A DNA stretch of 64,000 nt from Leucogyrophana mollusca. Lineage: Eukaryota; Basidiomycota; Agaricomycetes; Boletales. The notes under the pieces were generated by a model, which did not search any database, was not told where the DNA came from, and saw only the letters and a program-made list of their open reading frames with translations. Made by a program: the position numbers and the translations under genes. Each line of letters opens with the position of its first letter. Position 1 is the stretch's first letter. Shown in pieces: positions 32,980 through 44,390 of the stretch. The stretch is taken from contig MU266466.1 in the NCBI GenBank assembly GCA_021014945.1, positions 1 to 64,000 of the forward strand, in the 5' to 3' direction.

Positions 32980-34263
32980 ATGGATTCAATTTCATTACCA
33001 TTGGAGAACTCTCATTTCACCCTCGACACGTCGGGAGTGGCAGGTTTTTTTGGAGGCGATGAGGCTGTTTCAGCCATGGCGACAGTTCACGTGTATGAGG
33101 GGAGGCGATGGCTGGGGTGGTATAATTCGCCGGGGGCCTATGAAATAGGGAAAAGATATGGACGACTCGCCAACTCGAGATTTTGGGATGGGCTCTTTCC
33201 AGGCGTCAACACAGATCCTGCCACACTCTTCGAATTGGATGGGCTGAAGGGCCCAAAATACAGAGCCGCTCAGTCAGGCACTATCATACCGCAGACGAGT
33301 CACTTGGGCGCCTTATTCGCGAGAGAGTGCGAGGCCAGAAGTGCGGAGAAGGTACAAGGAAGAACGACGACCCCAGTGGGCGTAACAATCGTCGGGCTAT
33401 CGCACGTCCCGGAATTCGTAATGAACCCCAAACGATTGAGGACGTATTCAGGCCTCGTCGCGAGCATCCCAATCACCGTCAGCATCGGCACTTGCATTAT
33501 TTGCGGACTATTCGAGGACTGGTATTGCTTCACCATGATCCTGCTCGGCATCGTTTCCAGCGGAATATCATGTTTCGTGATCGGCTCCGGCAAGTTTACC
33601 TTCGATCACCCCCGACCCGCAGCTGGAGCACCCAAGGGAGATGGGGTTATGTTCACGGAGAGTGAAGTCATTATACTCAAAGGAGAGGAGGCGGCGGTGA
33701 ACACAGTCACTCGGGGGAAGTTCTCACTGAGATTTTCGAGCGAGCCGGTATACAGGAACATTGGGTGGTGCTCGATGCTTCTGACGATCCAGTTCGTGGC
33801 GCAACTCCTGCTTATACCGCAGGGCACTCTATTCGGCCAACTCATGTTCGTGGCGTCGCTTGGTGTCTCGTGGGGGTACAATTCGTATCTCTCTTCGCTG
33901 GATAAGGAGAAGATACAGAGGGAGATATTGATGAAGCACGTCCTACTAAATCCGCCGATGAAAAAATATATGCTGGGGACGCGGTCGGCCATGGCGGTCT
34001 TTGTGCTCCTTGTACTCGAGCCCGCCGAACCCCTTCAGCTCCTGGACGAGTTTGTTCCGAATGAAACGAGGGTGTGGAGGAAATGGAAAGATACGGTGGT
34101 ACAGAGGGTAGCGACGAAGGAGAAGCTTCACTTTGAAGCATCCGACAGCGACATCGAGGGATTCACCGGTGAGGAGAAGAAGCTTCTGGGAACTCTGTTT
34201 TCAGACACCCAAGGGGCCTATGACGGCTACGTCTACCACTGCAAGCCATTGGATACCAAATGA
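32980..34263 (+). CDS. Conserved membrane protein, paralogue 2 of a local pair
   Basis: A single-exon frame of 427 residues. The start MDSISLPLENSHFTLDTSG was preferred over the upstream in-frame Met at 32911 because it aligns with the paralogue's start. It shares with 24230-25654 the blocks DTSGVAGFFGGDEAVSAMAT, GRRWLGWYNSPGAYEIGKR, NSRFWDGLFPGVNTDP and KYRAAQSGTI. The membrane pair LVASIPITVSIGTCIICGLF / MILLGIVSSGISCFVIGSG and the pair MLLTIQFVAQLLLIPQGTLF / LMFVASLGVSWGYNSYLSSL are also shared, as is the C-terminal KEKLHFEASDSD ... GTLFSDTQGAYDGYVYH. Both copies lie on the same strand about 8 kb apart, with two unrelated genes between. Function unknown; the first 150 residues are predicted soluble. 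Confidence 0.8.
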   Translation: MDSISLPLENSHFTLDTSGVAGFFGGDEAVSAMATVHVYEGRRWLGWYNSPGAYEIGKRYGRLANSRFWDGLFPGVNTDPATLFELDGLKGPKYRAAQSGTIIPQTSHLGALFARECEARSAEKVQGRTTTPVGVTIVGLSHVPEFVMNPKRLRTYSGLVASIPITVSIGTCIICGLFEDWYCFTMILLGIVSSGISCFVIGSGKFTFDHPRPAAGAPKGDGVMFTESEVIILKGEEAAVNTVTRGKFSLRFSSEPVYRNIGWCSMLLTIQFVAQLLLIPQGTLFGQLMFVASLGVSWGYNSYLSSLDKEKIQREILMKHVLLNPPMKKYMLGTRSAMAVFVLLVLEPAEPLQLLDEFVPNETRVWRKWKDTVVQRVATKEKLHFEASDSDIEGFTGEEKKLLGTLFSDTQGAYDGYVYHCKPLDTK

Positions 34264-34556
34264 GTGGTACGCCTCGAATATGACACTAAAACGAACTGCG
34301 ATGCCGCTTCGATCTGGGACATGTCTCATTAACATACCGCCTCAGTCCTTGCATACTCTAGCTACATACCACCACTGCTTTTGCTCTTGGCGACCCACAC
34401 TACCATCACAGCTCCCGGATCCCTAGATAAATACCTTTGTACTTGTACTGCTCTTGACGATCACGCATTTATTACGAAGTATTTTTTCTCGTGTGTATGA
34501 ATATGTCTATTCGAGACAGGGAATAGAAGGAATCCGCAAGACACGACCAATGGGAA

Positions 34557-37500
34557 TCACGGGTATGGTACATTATTCATTTCTCTCGTCGTGAAGAAGT
34601 CTTCGTCAAAAGCTTCCTCGGCAGCCTCTTCCTCATTCTCCACACTTTCTTCCTCACCACCATACCCATACCCTGCTTCCACGTCCCCATCGGAATCCAT
34701 GCCGAACTGCATGTCATCGAGTGACCCGGGCATGCTCGTCATGCTCCGACTTCTCGGGCGTCTACCCTTGAATGCGCCTCCTTCACCTTCGTCCTCGTCG
34801 TCAGAGTCCAGAAACGTGGAAGTGGATGAACGCGATGCCGGACTCTCACTCAGCCCGTCGACAGTTGAGGACGATGACTGCGTCAATGCTGCTAGTCTGC
34901 TGCTCAACCGCTCTAGCGACGACATCTGTCGGAGATGAGAACTCCTGTGTCCGTCGCCCGTGGTTGGGGTGCCCTCTGGTGCTGTTGCAGGCGGAGGGAG
35001 GCTGAATTGTTTCATGTTGTTCGACTGTCTCGTCCCAACTAGGCTAAAGTTCCGTAATCTTGCAAGAGCACTCTGGTTAGATGTATCCGAGCGAGCACTC
35101 AGCGCAGGCGAAGCAGGCGTCAAGTCAGGGAGTGGAAATTCCTGGACAGGCTGTTTCCAGTAGTTGAAGTCGGTAAATTCAGCAGCCCATTTTCGGTGAA
35201 TGGGAGGGAACATCTGGTCAACCAGGTCCGTCATGTGGATGTACCTGTCGTAGAAAACGCCATTTCAGAACCAGACAGTGCAAGGATAGCGATGCAAAGT
35301 CAACGAACGAAGATTTATAACCCGCAAGTTCAAGAAGCTCCAGCTTGACCTCTCCGGACGAGTCGATCGTGAATATCCGCGCGCTGGGTATATTCACGCT
35401 ACGATAGGAAAGAGCGTCCGTGATGCGGTTGCCAAACCCAGCGTAGAAAGGACTCCGCGTGGCCTCTCCGAATAACCGCTGGATGTCGCGCAGGCAAGCC
35501 ATCTTGAAGACTTCCGGTTTTCGCATGATGACCTCGCTACAGAGGATCAGACGTCTGTTAGACACGTACTATCGTAGGAACACACCGATGCAGAGAAGCC
35601 ATTAGTCGATCTGGACTCATGATGACGGGTCCCTCCGGTAACTGATAGTCATTCTGCTTGATGCCTCTCAAGTAATCGCGGGTAGAGTCTGCTTGGCCTA
35701 TGGCACGAGAGGTAAGGTACATGATCTTATACCCGTTTCGCGTGATATCGGTGTACAGCTTCGCAACGCCTAGATGCGTCCAATCTCGACCTATCATCGT
35801 GAAGATATGACCAAGACCATCGGATCTAGAGTTTCCAGCCAACATCAGAGTGTATAGGGGGCGTCGCTAGAGCGGGTTCCATACTTTGTGATAGTACCGT
35901 CGATGTCGGAGACAACTACGAGATCCGTAGAGTCCCAGACGAATATGCGAGCTGTGCATGCAGGTGCCCCGGTAGTGGACAGTGAAAATGTGATAGTGTT
36001 TGAACCAGACTTGAGATTAAGGGATTTCTAGGATAACACTGATCAGACCCCAGCTAAAAGGTCGACGAGACGGGGAAATACCAGCTGATCGGAAGAAAGC
36101 CGCAGGGTCTTGGCAAACTTCTTCTGGGTTCGGGCAATCTTCGCGCGCAGAGCGTCGCCCAAAGGCTCGATAGCTGGAGACTTGCCCTCGGCAGGTGTCG
36201 AAGGCGATGGAACGGACGCAGATGGGGCGTGGGCGCGCGGCTGTGGCGGTACCGGAACTGGCAGCGGCTTCGAGATCTGTCCAGGAAGGGCATAAATCAT
36301 TTGCGCCAAGTATTTGCTCTATTTTACTCACCGTATCCAGTGGGACAGTGTTTGACACCCTCAGTGCCGGCCGACTCGACCCCAGTTCGCCCTCCCCAGG
36401 ATCCTTGCTTCGGCTCCACCACCTTACCCAGCTCGACGACGTTGGTTTTCGCGACGTCTCCGGAGGCTCCGAATCTGCGCGCTTGGGCTCCTCCGGTTCG
36501 TCTGCAGAAGACAATGGTTGCTCTTCCGGAGAAGTCGGAGATGGAAGGTGCTCGAGGTGATCCCGTGGTGCAGTAGCGCACCACAGATTTAGTGCGTCCA
36601 TGAGTGGTGAGCCGTCGGATCGGGCGATGTATTGTCCACCAGCCCATTTGATAACCAGTCCATCGTCTCTCACAGCACTTTCGTCTTCCACAAGTCTCCG
36701 ATAATCAATCTTCCCCTTGTCGAAAATACGTGCGGCCTCCACCTCGTCCCGCCCATTGAACACTTCAGTAGATGACACTAGACTTAGCTCAAAGTCAACG
36801 ACCTTGCCTTCGATCCACACCTGGAACTTGGTTGGATCGTCTGGTCGCGCGGTCATCATACCGCCCGATCCAAAGCCCCCACTCTCCTCCCTCACTCCTA
36901 TAGTATGTTCGTCCTCTACGAGAGGAAGAGCTGACCGGATCGTATGCGGACTACCCTCGAGCTCCGGAGGCACACTGCGACTTCGCATAAGTGTGAGGTC
37001 GTCTTCGTCGTCCGGCTGCTCGAGAGTATCCGTGCGCATAGGCGCCTTGGCCTTGCCCTTCATGGATCCGGCATTAGGAAAATGCGGCGTCATAGGGGAT
37101 GGTTGGGGAAACGCGCCCCACTCCCAGGAGTATTCTTGCAAGGGCGGGCTACCGACTTCCAACGCGTCGTGCAGTGTCGACTCAGCGAAGTCGCTTGGAG
37201 ACTCGGACACAGCACGCCGAGCTGGGAACGACGTCTTTAAAAGTGAAGCTTTCCTCGACTTTGAAGGGAACGCGATTCGAGCATCGGGGCTAGGTGATCC
37301 TATCAAGCGGTCAGAACAAGCAGAGAGTTAACGTAAGTCACGCAACTGGAAGCCTGGGGCGTATGGGAAGGCGAGCTGCCGGCGGATGCGATATTATGTG
37401 ACGAAGGACCGCTCGTGTTGTCAGAAGTTACTGTTCTGTCGGACGCATCGCGACCATGAGAGTGGTACTCCTCCATATCCAAAGCGACACCTAAATAGAA

Positions 37501-38197
37501 ACTCAATACGTAGATATAAAGCTGATGTTTACTGGAGCTTGCCATCTGCATAGTGAACTACCGGAGGCATGGACATGCTTTCTAAGGCGCTTGACGCCTC
37601 GTCCACATGGTCTGAGAGATTCATTGGAGTGTCAGCTGGAGGATAGGTTTGCGAAGTCGGCGGCGAATCGAGAGAAGCATTCAAGTCCAAGAACTCCGGC
37701 TCTTGCATCTCGCCTTTGGGCTCTACTTTGACTGTAACATCTCCATCAGGGCGTTTGGCACCGAATCTGTCCGATTCGACGCCCACGTCCTCAGCGGGCT
37801 GCGTTGCCTGTAGCAATGGGCTAGTTACGAGATCCTCCGGTATGTCTTCGTCCGTCTCGAAGATAAAGAAGGCCTCTCCAGCGTCTCCGATCTTCATGCT
37901 GAATGGTATAGGGTTGCCATTGACAAAGATATTGACCTGCGCAGTCTCAGATACTTCCGCAAACTCCACTCACCGGAGTCGACTCACCTTCTTCTCCGCT
38001 GGGCGCAACACCTGTAGCTTCCCGAATCTGACATGGAATGGCGAACATGCAAGCGATATATCCCCCGTGTCGGTGGGTCGTCGGATGACAATCACATCAA
38101 TCGCGCCAGTGAGGGTGGACGGATTTATTGGGGGTAGATCCCTGTAGTACTGGTACGGTGCACTGATAGCACTGACTGCCCCGCGAATATAGTTCAT
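34557..38197 (-). CDS. Lipin / phosphatidate phosphatase (PAH1/Smp2-like)
   Basis: The enzyme dephosphorylates phosphatidic acid to diacylglycerol at the nuclear/ER membrane, a control point between phospholipids and storage fat. The N-LIP domain starts at [20 protein letters not shown] with [16 protein letters not shown] and, after an intron, [21 protein letters not shown] middle lipin domain includes [19 protein letters not shown] and [20 protein letters not shown]. The C-LIP catalytic domain has the HAD motif [14 protein letters not shown] (about 35880-35920, DxDGT intact), [36 protein letters not shown] and [17 protein letters not shown]. The end holds an acidic tail ([20 protein letters not shown]) before the stop at 34557, comparable to the acidic tail that recruits the Nem1-Spo7 phosphatase in yeast. 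At least five introns are required. An intact, functional gene is likely. Confidence 0.93.
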
Positions 38198-38444
38198 GGT
38201 CCTAGAACTGCCCTGGAGGTATAACAGATAGATATAACAACGAGAACTGGGATTATGAGTTCTGGGTCATAGTAGAACAGTGAAAACCTGAATAATGGTC
38301 CGAGTGCCAAAGGTCCGTGACTTATTACATAGCTTGGCCACTCAAGCAGACCCGTGTGTTTTGGGGTAGCGGCTACGTTTCAGAGACTCAAACAGACTGT
38401 ATCACACAATGGAGCTGATATCGATGGTCCAGGCTTCCAAACTA

Positions 38445-39112
38445 CTAGAAGGTTCGAAATGACGAGACCAAGCAAAGCAAACTCAGCGGAATAGATTCGT
38501 TGCTGACAGACGCAAAGTACAACGCTAATGATGAGCAGCGGTGTGATCGTAGAGGGGTGCGATTGTAGGCTTCAAACCAATCCATCAGCATCTTCACAGT
38601 AAGATTCACGGTAGAACTCGGGCGTACAGGTATGTTTCGCTCCCTAAGACATCATTTCGGTCAGAGATCGTGTAAATATTACTCGAGGCTATGACTACAT
38701 ACCATTTTGTGCCCCCGGGCATCGTTGGGGCTGGCGCGCAACGAGTCAATGTCGGTAAGAAAACTAAGAGGTGAGCACGACTCACGAATATAGGGATCGG
38801 GATGCAGCTTCCTGGCTAAAGCCGCCTCAGCTTGCTCTAGAATTTGGGCCAATGCCCTCGGCTCATGTACATCCCTAAATTCGAAAGGACACGGTTAGTC
38901 TCATATCTCACCTCCCTACATCGTCCGACGACACCAAAGCTCAGAAATCAACGCCCAACTCACCGGTTCCGCTCGAATTCTGCTCTGATCAACTGCGCCC
39001 GTCCTCGCCAGATATCTCTTCGGACAACCCAGTCTAATTCATTTTTCAGCATGCGCCTGTACAGCGACTTCACGTAGAGTCTGTGCGCCGAGGAGAATGG
39101 CGACGCCGACAT
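38445..39112 (-). CDS. NADH:ubiquinone oxidoreductase subunit B22 / NDUFB9 (LYR protein)
   Basis: The short gene starts MSASPFSSAHRLYVKSLYRR with the LYR-type motif of the complex I LYR family. It continues MLKNELDWVVRRDIWRGRAQ, LIRAEFERN, then after an intron DVHEPRALAQILEQAEAALA and RKLHPDPYI, then PGGTKWERNIP across an intron with donor GTATGT and acceptor TTAG (about 38640-38705). These match NDUFB9, an accessory subunit of the membrane arm of respiratory complex I in mitochondria. The last exon reads STVNLTVKMLMDWFEAYNRT. Downstream one frame stays open to 38445; another would stop near 38530 after LYDHTAAHH, so a missed splice or a shorter end is possible. Divergent from RRN3 with a 205-bp gap. 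Confidence 0.82.
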
Positions 39113-39317
39113 GATGGGTGGATTTGTAGTGGAGAAACAGGAAGCTTAACTGGGCACAAGCGTCAAGTTCTGCGCTAAATTGGTGAATATTTCTGCAGAT
39201 CCGCCCGTAAATGGAAGTGTTCCACAGTTTCCCTCATAATATTAGGGTTATTTTTGGACAGGAGAAGATTTTGAGGGCAATATTTTTCTCTCCTCATCCA
39301 TAACGCCAGAGGTCGGA
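39113..39317. promoter_or_regulatory. Short bidirectional promoter (NDUFB9 / RRN3)
   Basis: Only 205 bp separate the two divergent start codons, so the promoters must overlap or be shared. A T-rich tract lies at about 39245-39295. No named site is claimed. Confidence 0.55.
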
Positions 39318-41822
39318 ATGGACCCTCATTCAAGGCGGTCGCAGTTCAACCAGAGAACTCCAAAAACAGGGCCATATTCGCCGACTGTCCGTTTCATGGA
39401 ACCCCCGCCAAAGATCTTGCTGGACAAATTCACAAAATCCTCATCGTCTAAATCACCGTCGGCAGATGCTTCAGACACCTCCCCATTGTTTACGCAGCGT
39501 CCGATCGCAACAAATTCGCGAGTCAAACAAGATGAGCAATACAAAAAGGATATGTTCCTCGCGTTTGTCAATAAAGCACTGCTGGAAAAGCTCGATGTAA
39601 GTCATCTTGTCCTACCGGTGGCGCCACCTTATGGTTCTGTAGGGTCCGAGCAAGGATTTCGACGATCTTGTGGATCAATTTAACCCAAAGAAAACAGGGG
39701 GAACTGCTGTCCCGACGACACAGCTGCGCTTATGGATTATAGCTCTATCGCACGTCCTCTCCAGACTCGAGAGGCGCCATTCCCATCTTGTAGAAGCTAT
39801 CATCAATTTACCCTGGACTACGATGGACACCGCTTTTGTAAAGTCGTACACTGTTTTCATAGGCATGCTCCTGAGCGCGCGGCCAGAATATTTATCCCTC
39901 GTGCTAAGCAAGATTGCCCTAGGGCTTACACATCGTGTGTTCTCTTTCGCTTGTACTAGCAAGAGCGAAATAGTTACCAAGATCGCATAACAGAATCAGG
40001 ACTTCAAGCTCTTAACACCGGGGGACCCGAGAGTTCCGCTACTCCCCTCACGCGCCGTATCATCTACGACCGCCTGCACTACCTCCTCCGCCACTTGCTG
40101 TCTCTGATCCCGACTTTACCATCGACTCTGCAGCCACTGCTCGTTCGTAACTTCCCCCACAAACGCCAGTCTCAAGTTGCGCAAGTTACATATATTCGGA
40201 ATCTTCTCCGGGTAACTGAATATTGTTCTGAACTTGCGGATCGAATACTAGCTACCATCATAGATCGTGCTATCCAGATTGATGTGAGCCCTTCCATCTT
40301 CATGTTATGAATTTCTAACCTAGGGGCTCTGGTTCTCAGGTAGAGATTCAGGTCGAGTTAGAAGAACTAGAGGAGGAAGATGCACCAGATCATGATGACG
40401 TTTTTGAATTTGACCCCTTCGATACCGTTGTTGGGCAGGAGGGCGATGATTCTGACTCTGATGGCAATGATTCTGACGGCAATCTTAGCGACTTGTCTTC
40501 CGACGATGGCGATACCGAGGATGATAGTGGCAAGCCTCAGGAGCAGTCAGACACTCAGCACATTCACGATATGGTGGACAAGCTCGATGCAATTCTCAAG
40601 CTCATATTTGACCATTTCAACCATGTACACGCTGCTGTTGAAACGAACCTTATCCTGCCCTTGTCACCCTCTACTCCCCGACCACCTACAATCCCTTCTC
40701 CCATCGACTCTCCCCGCGCTTCGTCGCCGTTATCAGAGGAGAGCGGCAGAGCTCTTCGAGCTGCTCAGTTCCATTCTCTGCTCTCCATCTTCGATCGGAC
40801 CATCATCCGGACCTTCAAATCTCGCTATACCCAATTCCTCATCTTCTGGTACTCCTCTCTCGACCCCGAATTTAGCGACCTCTTCCAAGGATTGCTAGTC
40901 GAAAAGGCGCTCCTCGGCAACGACGTACCAGCAGTGACCCGTACAGCGGCTGCAAGTTATATTGCCTCTTTCGTTAGTCGGGCACAGTTTGTAGACCGGG
41001 AGGGTGCACGGAGGGTTACCAATGTCCTTTGCGCCTTCCTGCGGACACACTTGGATGCATATGATAGTATAATGCAATCGGCGCAGGCCCTACCTAGTAT
41101 GGCGCACCACAGCGTGTTTTACGCGATCGCTCAGGCTGTCTTCCTCATATTCTGTTTTCGCTGGAGAGATCTCCAGGAGGAAGAAGATGACGCCGAAGAT
41201 TTGCGAGGACGAAAAAAATGGATGCCAGAGCTGAATGTTGTACAACGAGCGATCACGTCATCACTCAACCCATTGAAGGTAACAACTACCTGCGATCTCA
41301 AAAGAAGCTCCAGCACTGATCCTGAGTTAGGTATGCTCCTCCAACGTGGTTATGCAATTTGCTCGCGTCGCTCAAGCTACCGACTTCATATACTGCTATT
41401 CGATTCTCGAGGCCAACAAACGCTCGGAATACAACGGTAGCAATGGTACGGGACAGAAAGTAACATGGGGAGTGATGGGTGAAAAAATAAACACCGAGCT
41501 CCACACATTCTTCCCATTCGATCCATACAAACTTCCCAGGTCAAGTTCGTATATCCAAGGCGTATACCGGGAGTGGGCTTCGGTGGCTATAGATGACGAG
41601 GAAGACGAAGATGATGATGCTGAGAGGGAAGGGAGCGTGGAAAACGATGACAATGCGATTGAAAGAGCCCAGGGCGTGGTATTGGCGGACACTGGAGGGC
41701 TCACGATCCCTGGGACGACTTCCCAGGGTGCCGACGCGGATGCTAATGGGCTTGGGGAGTCATTTGGTGGTATGAGTATAAGTCCCGCTCAGCCAAGAGT
41801 AGTTGTCGTGGCCGTGTCATGA
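39318..41822 (+). CDS. RNA polymerase I-specific transcription initiation factor RRN3
   Basis: RRN3 (TIF-IA) bridges RNA polymerase I and the rDNA promoter factors in the nucleolus and is growth-regulated by phosphorylation. The start is MDPHSRRSQFNQRTPKTGPY, with a Ser-rich N-terminus. Landmarks are DEQYKKDMFLAFVNKALLEK, after an intron DFDDLVDQFNPKK, TQLRLWIIALSHVLSRLERR, RIIYDRLHYLLRHLLSLIP and FPHKRQSQVAQVTYIRNLLR. The acidic loop ELEELEEEDAPDHDD / DDGDTEDDSGK follows, then ALRAAQFHSLLSIFDRTIIR, SRYTQFLIFWYSSLDPEF, AAASYIASFVSRAQFVDRE and AIAQAVFLIFCFRWRDL. Four or so short introns are needed. The tail is acidic (DDEEDEDDDAEREGSVENDD) with the stop at 41820-41822. HEAT-like helices and the acidic loop fit the family. 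Confidence 0.92.
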
Positions 41823-41919
41823 AACCCCTTCTTCTCTTCTCTTCCACAGCACACCCGCACTAAGATCTTCACAATTCGACACGTTGCCGATAGCCACCTC
41901 GAACGCAAACAGCCTTGGA

Positions 41920-43965
41920 TCATGGTACAGTTATTGGATTTTGACCAACCGTAAACGTGCCCCCAAAAACAGGCACGATATTGGGCTGTGAAGGTCGGTC
42001 GAAGATCTTTCGCCAATCCCGCTCTCCCTGAGTCTCTTTGATCACTTCTGGGGGCTTGGCGCCGGACGCGTACAAGACGAACGTATAATCAGACAGATCC
42101 CCGAGATGGATGAGACGCAATGTGTTTGTTCCCACAGTTACACCAGCTGTCATATCCAACGAACTTCCACCTTCCTGCGCAGGGAATTTAGTACTGACGA
42201 CAGATGATATCGAGAAGAACACTTGCAATATCGTAAGGAAGCCATGTTATTTCGGTTTTACCCCCGGGGTTCAATAGCAAGACAAGTTTCGCACCGGGCC
42301 AACTAGATTGTACACCGTGAATATCCTCTGGTGTCTCAGATCTGAGCCCTTTGAGGACATCGTCCGCGCGATCGGCTGGAAGACATAATAGTTGAAGAGT
42401 TGCTTGGAGCTTGCTTGAGCCCCTACGTGACAAGGGTAAGTGGTCGGGCTGAGCGAAAAATGGACAAAACGCACTCAGTGGTCTGGATGAAGAGGTCTGG
42501 ACTGACATCAAACTCGACATCCAAAATATCTGGTTCGCTGAGTCCTGCATTAACAAGCCACAGCCCAGGTGCAGAACGAGGAAACCGAGTGGATTGAGGA
42601 TGGTCTGACGACGAAACCATGTGCGAGGCCGGTGAAGTTTCCCGCGTTAATGGTTGTGTTTCACGGCTGTGGACTTCGGACGAGCCAAGAGCAGTGTTCA
42701 CAGGCCCTACCGAAACTCCTTCCCGAGGACCTGGAACTACTCGAACACAAGGGTCTTGAGTCTGTGCTAGCGATACCGCACTTGCAGAAGTTGATGGCGG
42801 AATATTGCCCGAAGTGAAAATGAGGCCAAGCGAGGAGCTTGATTCCCAACCTCTTTCTCCAGAGTTCTTCCCTGACGGAGATGCGATTGATGGGGCGGGA
42901 GCTAATGCTGGACTATGAATATTGGCCAGCATAGCTCGAGGGGCCTTCGGAGTTGTTTTCCTCACAGGAACGTCCACCAGTGTAGCTTCGCTATCCTTCC
43001 TTGGAATCCCTGAGTGCGAGCGAGCGCGTGCATTTGGGTCCCAGGTTTGGGGTGCATCCTCTCTTTCCCGCTTCAGTCCAACCTCTTGGGTGCTGGGGAG
43101 CCCTCGCTGACCGAGAGCATCCAGCTGACCCTTCATCTCCTTGGCCTTCTCGAGTAAACTTCTGCAATGCTCATCTGTGATCATTGCAGCGCACTGCTCA
43201 ACGTCCAGGTTTCTCCCGGAATCCTTCGCTTTCGCCGCCATCATGACAACTGGAACCAGATGCTGTCTGCATGTCTCTAGCACTAGTGCTGAGGGTGCCG
43301 GGGACAATGCTGATGAGCTTGTATCTACCGGTTCCGGGGCCATGGGCGCGTCTTCGACGAGCGTGTCGAGTACAGCGTTCAAAATAGAATCCACTGCCGC
43401 TTCCGACGAGGACGACGATGCGTTACCCGACTCCGAGCCTTGCAGTGGACTGCCGTGTGAGATTCCTTGAGTATCCACTGTTGTCCTTGAGCTTGGAACG
43501 CCAGGCTTTTCACACGACACGTAAACAACTTGTGGAGAACTCCTCAAATGATTGGCGACCTACCACAACTACGTTGGTGACCCCATCGTTCGTGACTTCT
43601 TCCATAGTGATATCATGATCGCCTGCCCCAGACTCCATTACCTCTCCTAGTAGCTCTGGCGTTTCCGATCTTGCAAGGGTATCTGGCATATCAGCGTAAA
43701 GGTCGAAAGAGATGTCGTCTGCAGCGTCGCTGATTCTGAAGAATAATTCTGGGGGGCTCAGGCGATTTATTAAAAGCTCCTCGTTCGCAGGCGCCCGTTG
43801 ATGTCGAAAAGGGCTGTTCTTGGATTTCGAGGATCTTCGATTGACCGCACGGGGAGAAGATGACGGACTTGAGCGCCATTTCTCCGAAGATTTCCTGCGC
43901 GCTCGCTTGCCGCTCACTCTGGGCGATATTCGGGACTCGAGGCTCGCGCCGGCAACAGCAGACAT
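41920..43965 (-). CDS. Unrecognised nuclear-looking protein (possible PINIT-like C-terminal domain)
   Basis: The start MSAVAGASLESRISPRVSGK was chosen because a basic, Ser/Arg-rich, nuclear-signal-like stretch follows (KRARRKSSEKWR; RRSSKSKNSPFR). A longer start at 44034 is in frame but reads like upstream sequence. The central part is low-complexity and acidic/Ser-rich, with a small helical block (TCRQHLVPVVMMAAKAKDSG; CRSLLEKAKEMKGQLDALGQ). The ordered part is C-terminal: LQATLQLLCLPADRADDVLK, WPGAKLVLLLN, SLDMTAGVTVGTNTLRLIHL and LSDYTFVLYASG, ending at 41920. The order of strands and the GTNxLRL motif recall the PINIT domain of SUMO ligases, but no SP-RING follows, so this is only a resemblance. 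At least three introns. Convergent with RRN3. Confidence 0.6.
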
Positions 43966-44390
43966 AGTGAACGGGCGGATATTTTCTCGCAAGCTGCAGG
44001 TGGAACACCAGTACTTATGCTGACATACGGCCATAAATTAATGTCAAAGCTCCGGCTACTATTAAATTTGCCGGCACGACAACCCCTTACCCATACGCAT
44101 GTTACAACTTACAAGGACCATAGAATCGACTGGGTCGAGTGCACGCGTAGCATCTGCGCGACGAAGGCAGCAATATTCCAAACGTAACCTGTTTTATTCT
44201 GTACACTCCCTTATACTTAAAATAAAGATAGCAAGCGGTGTAATCGCCGCCAAAAACGAGCGACAAAGGCCAGACCGAAGCCATGGGCCCATCAAGAGCA
44301 CACGAAAAACCCCTCAGATATCGTGAGGTGTTGCGGGAGTTACCTAACAACCGGGAGAATGCGTGTTCCAGTCAGCAGGATACTCGTTGA

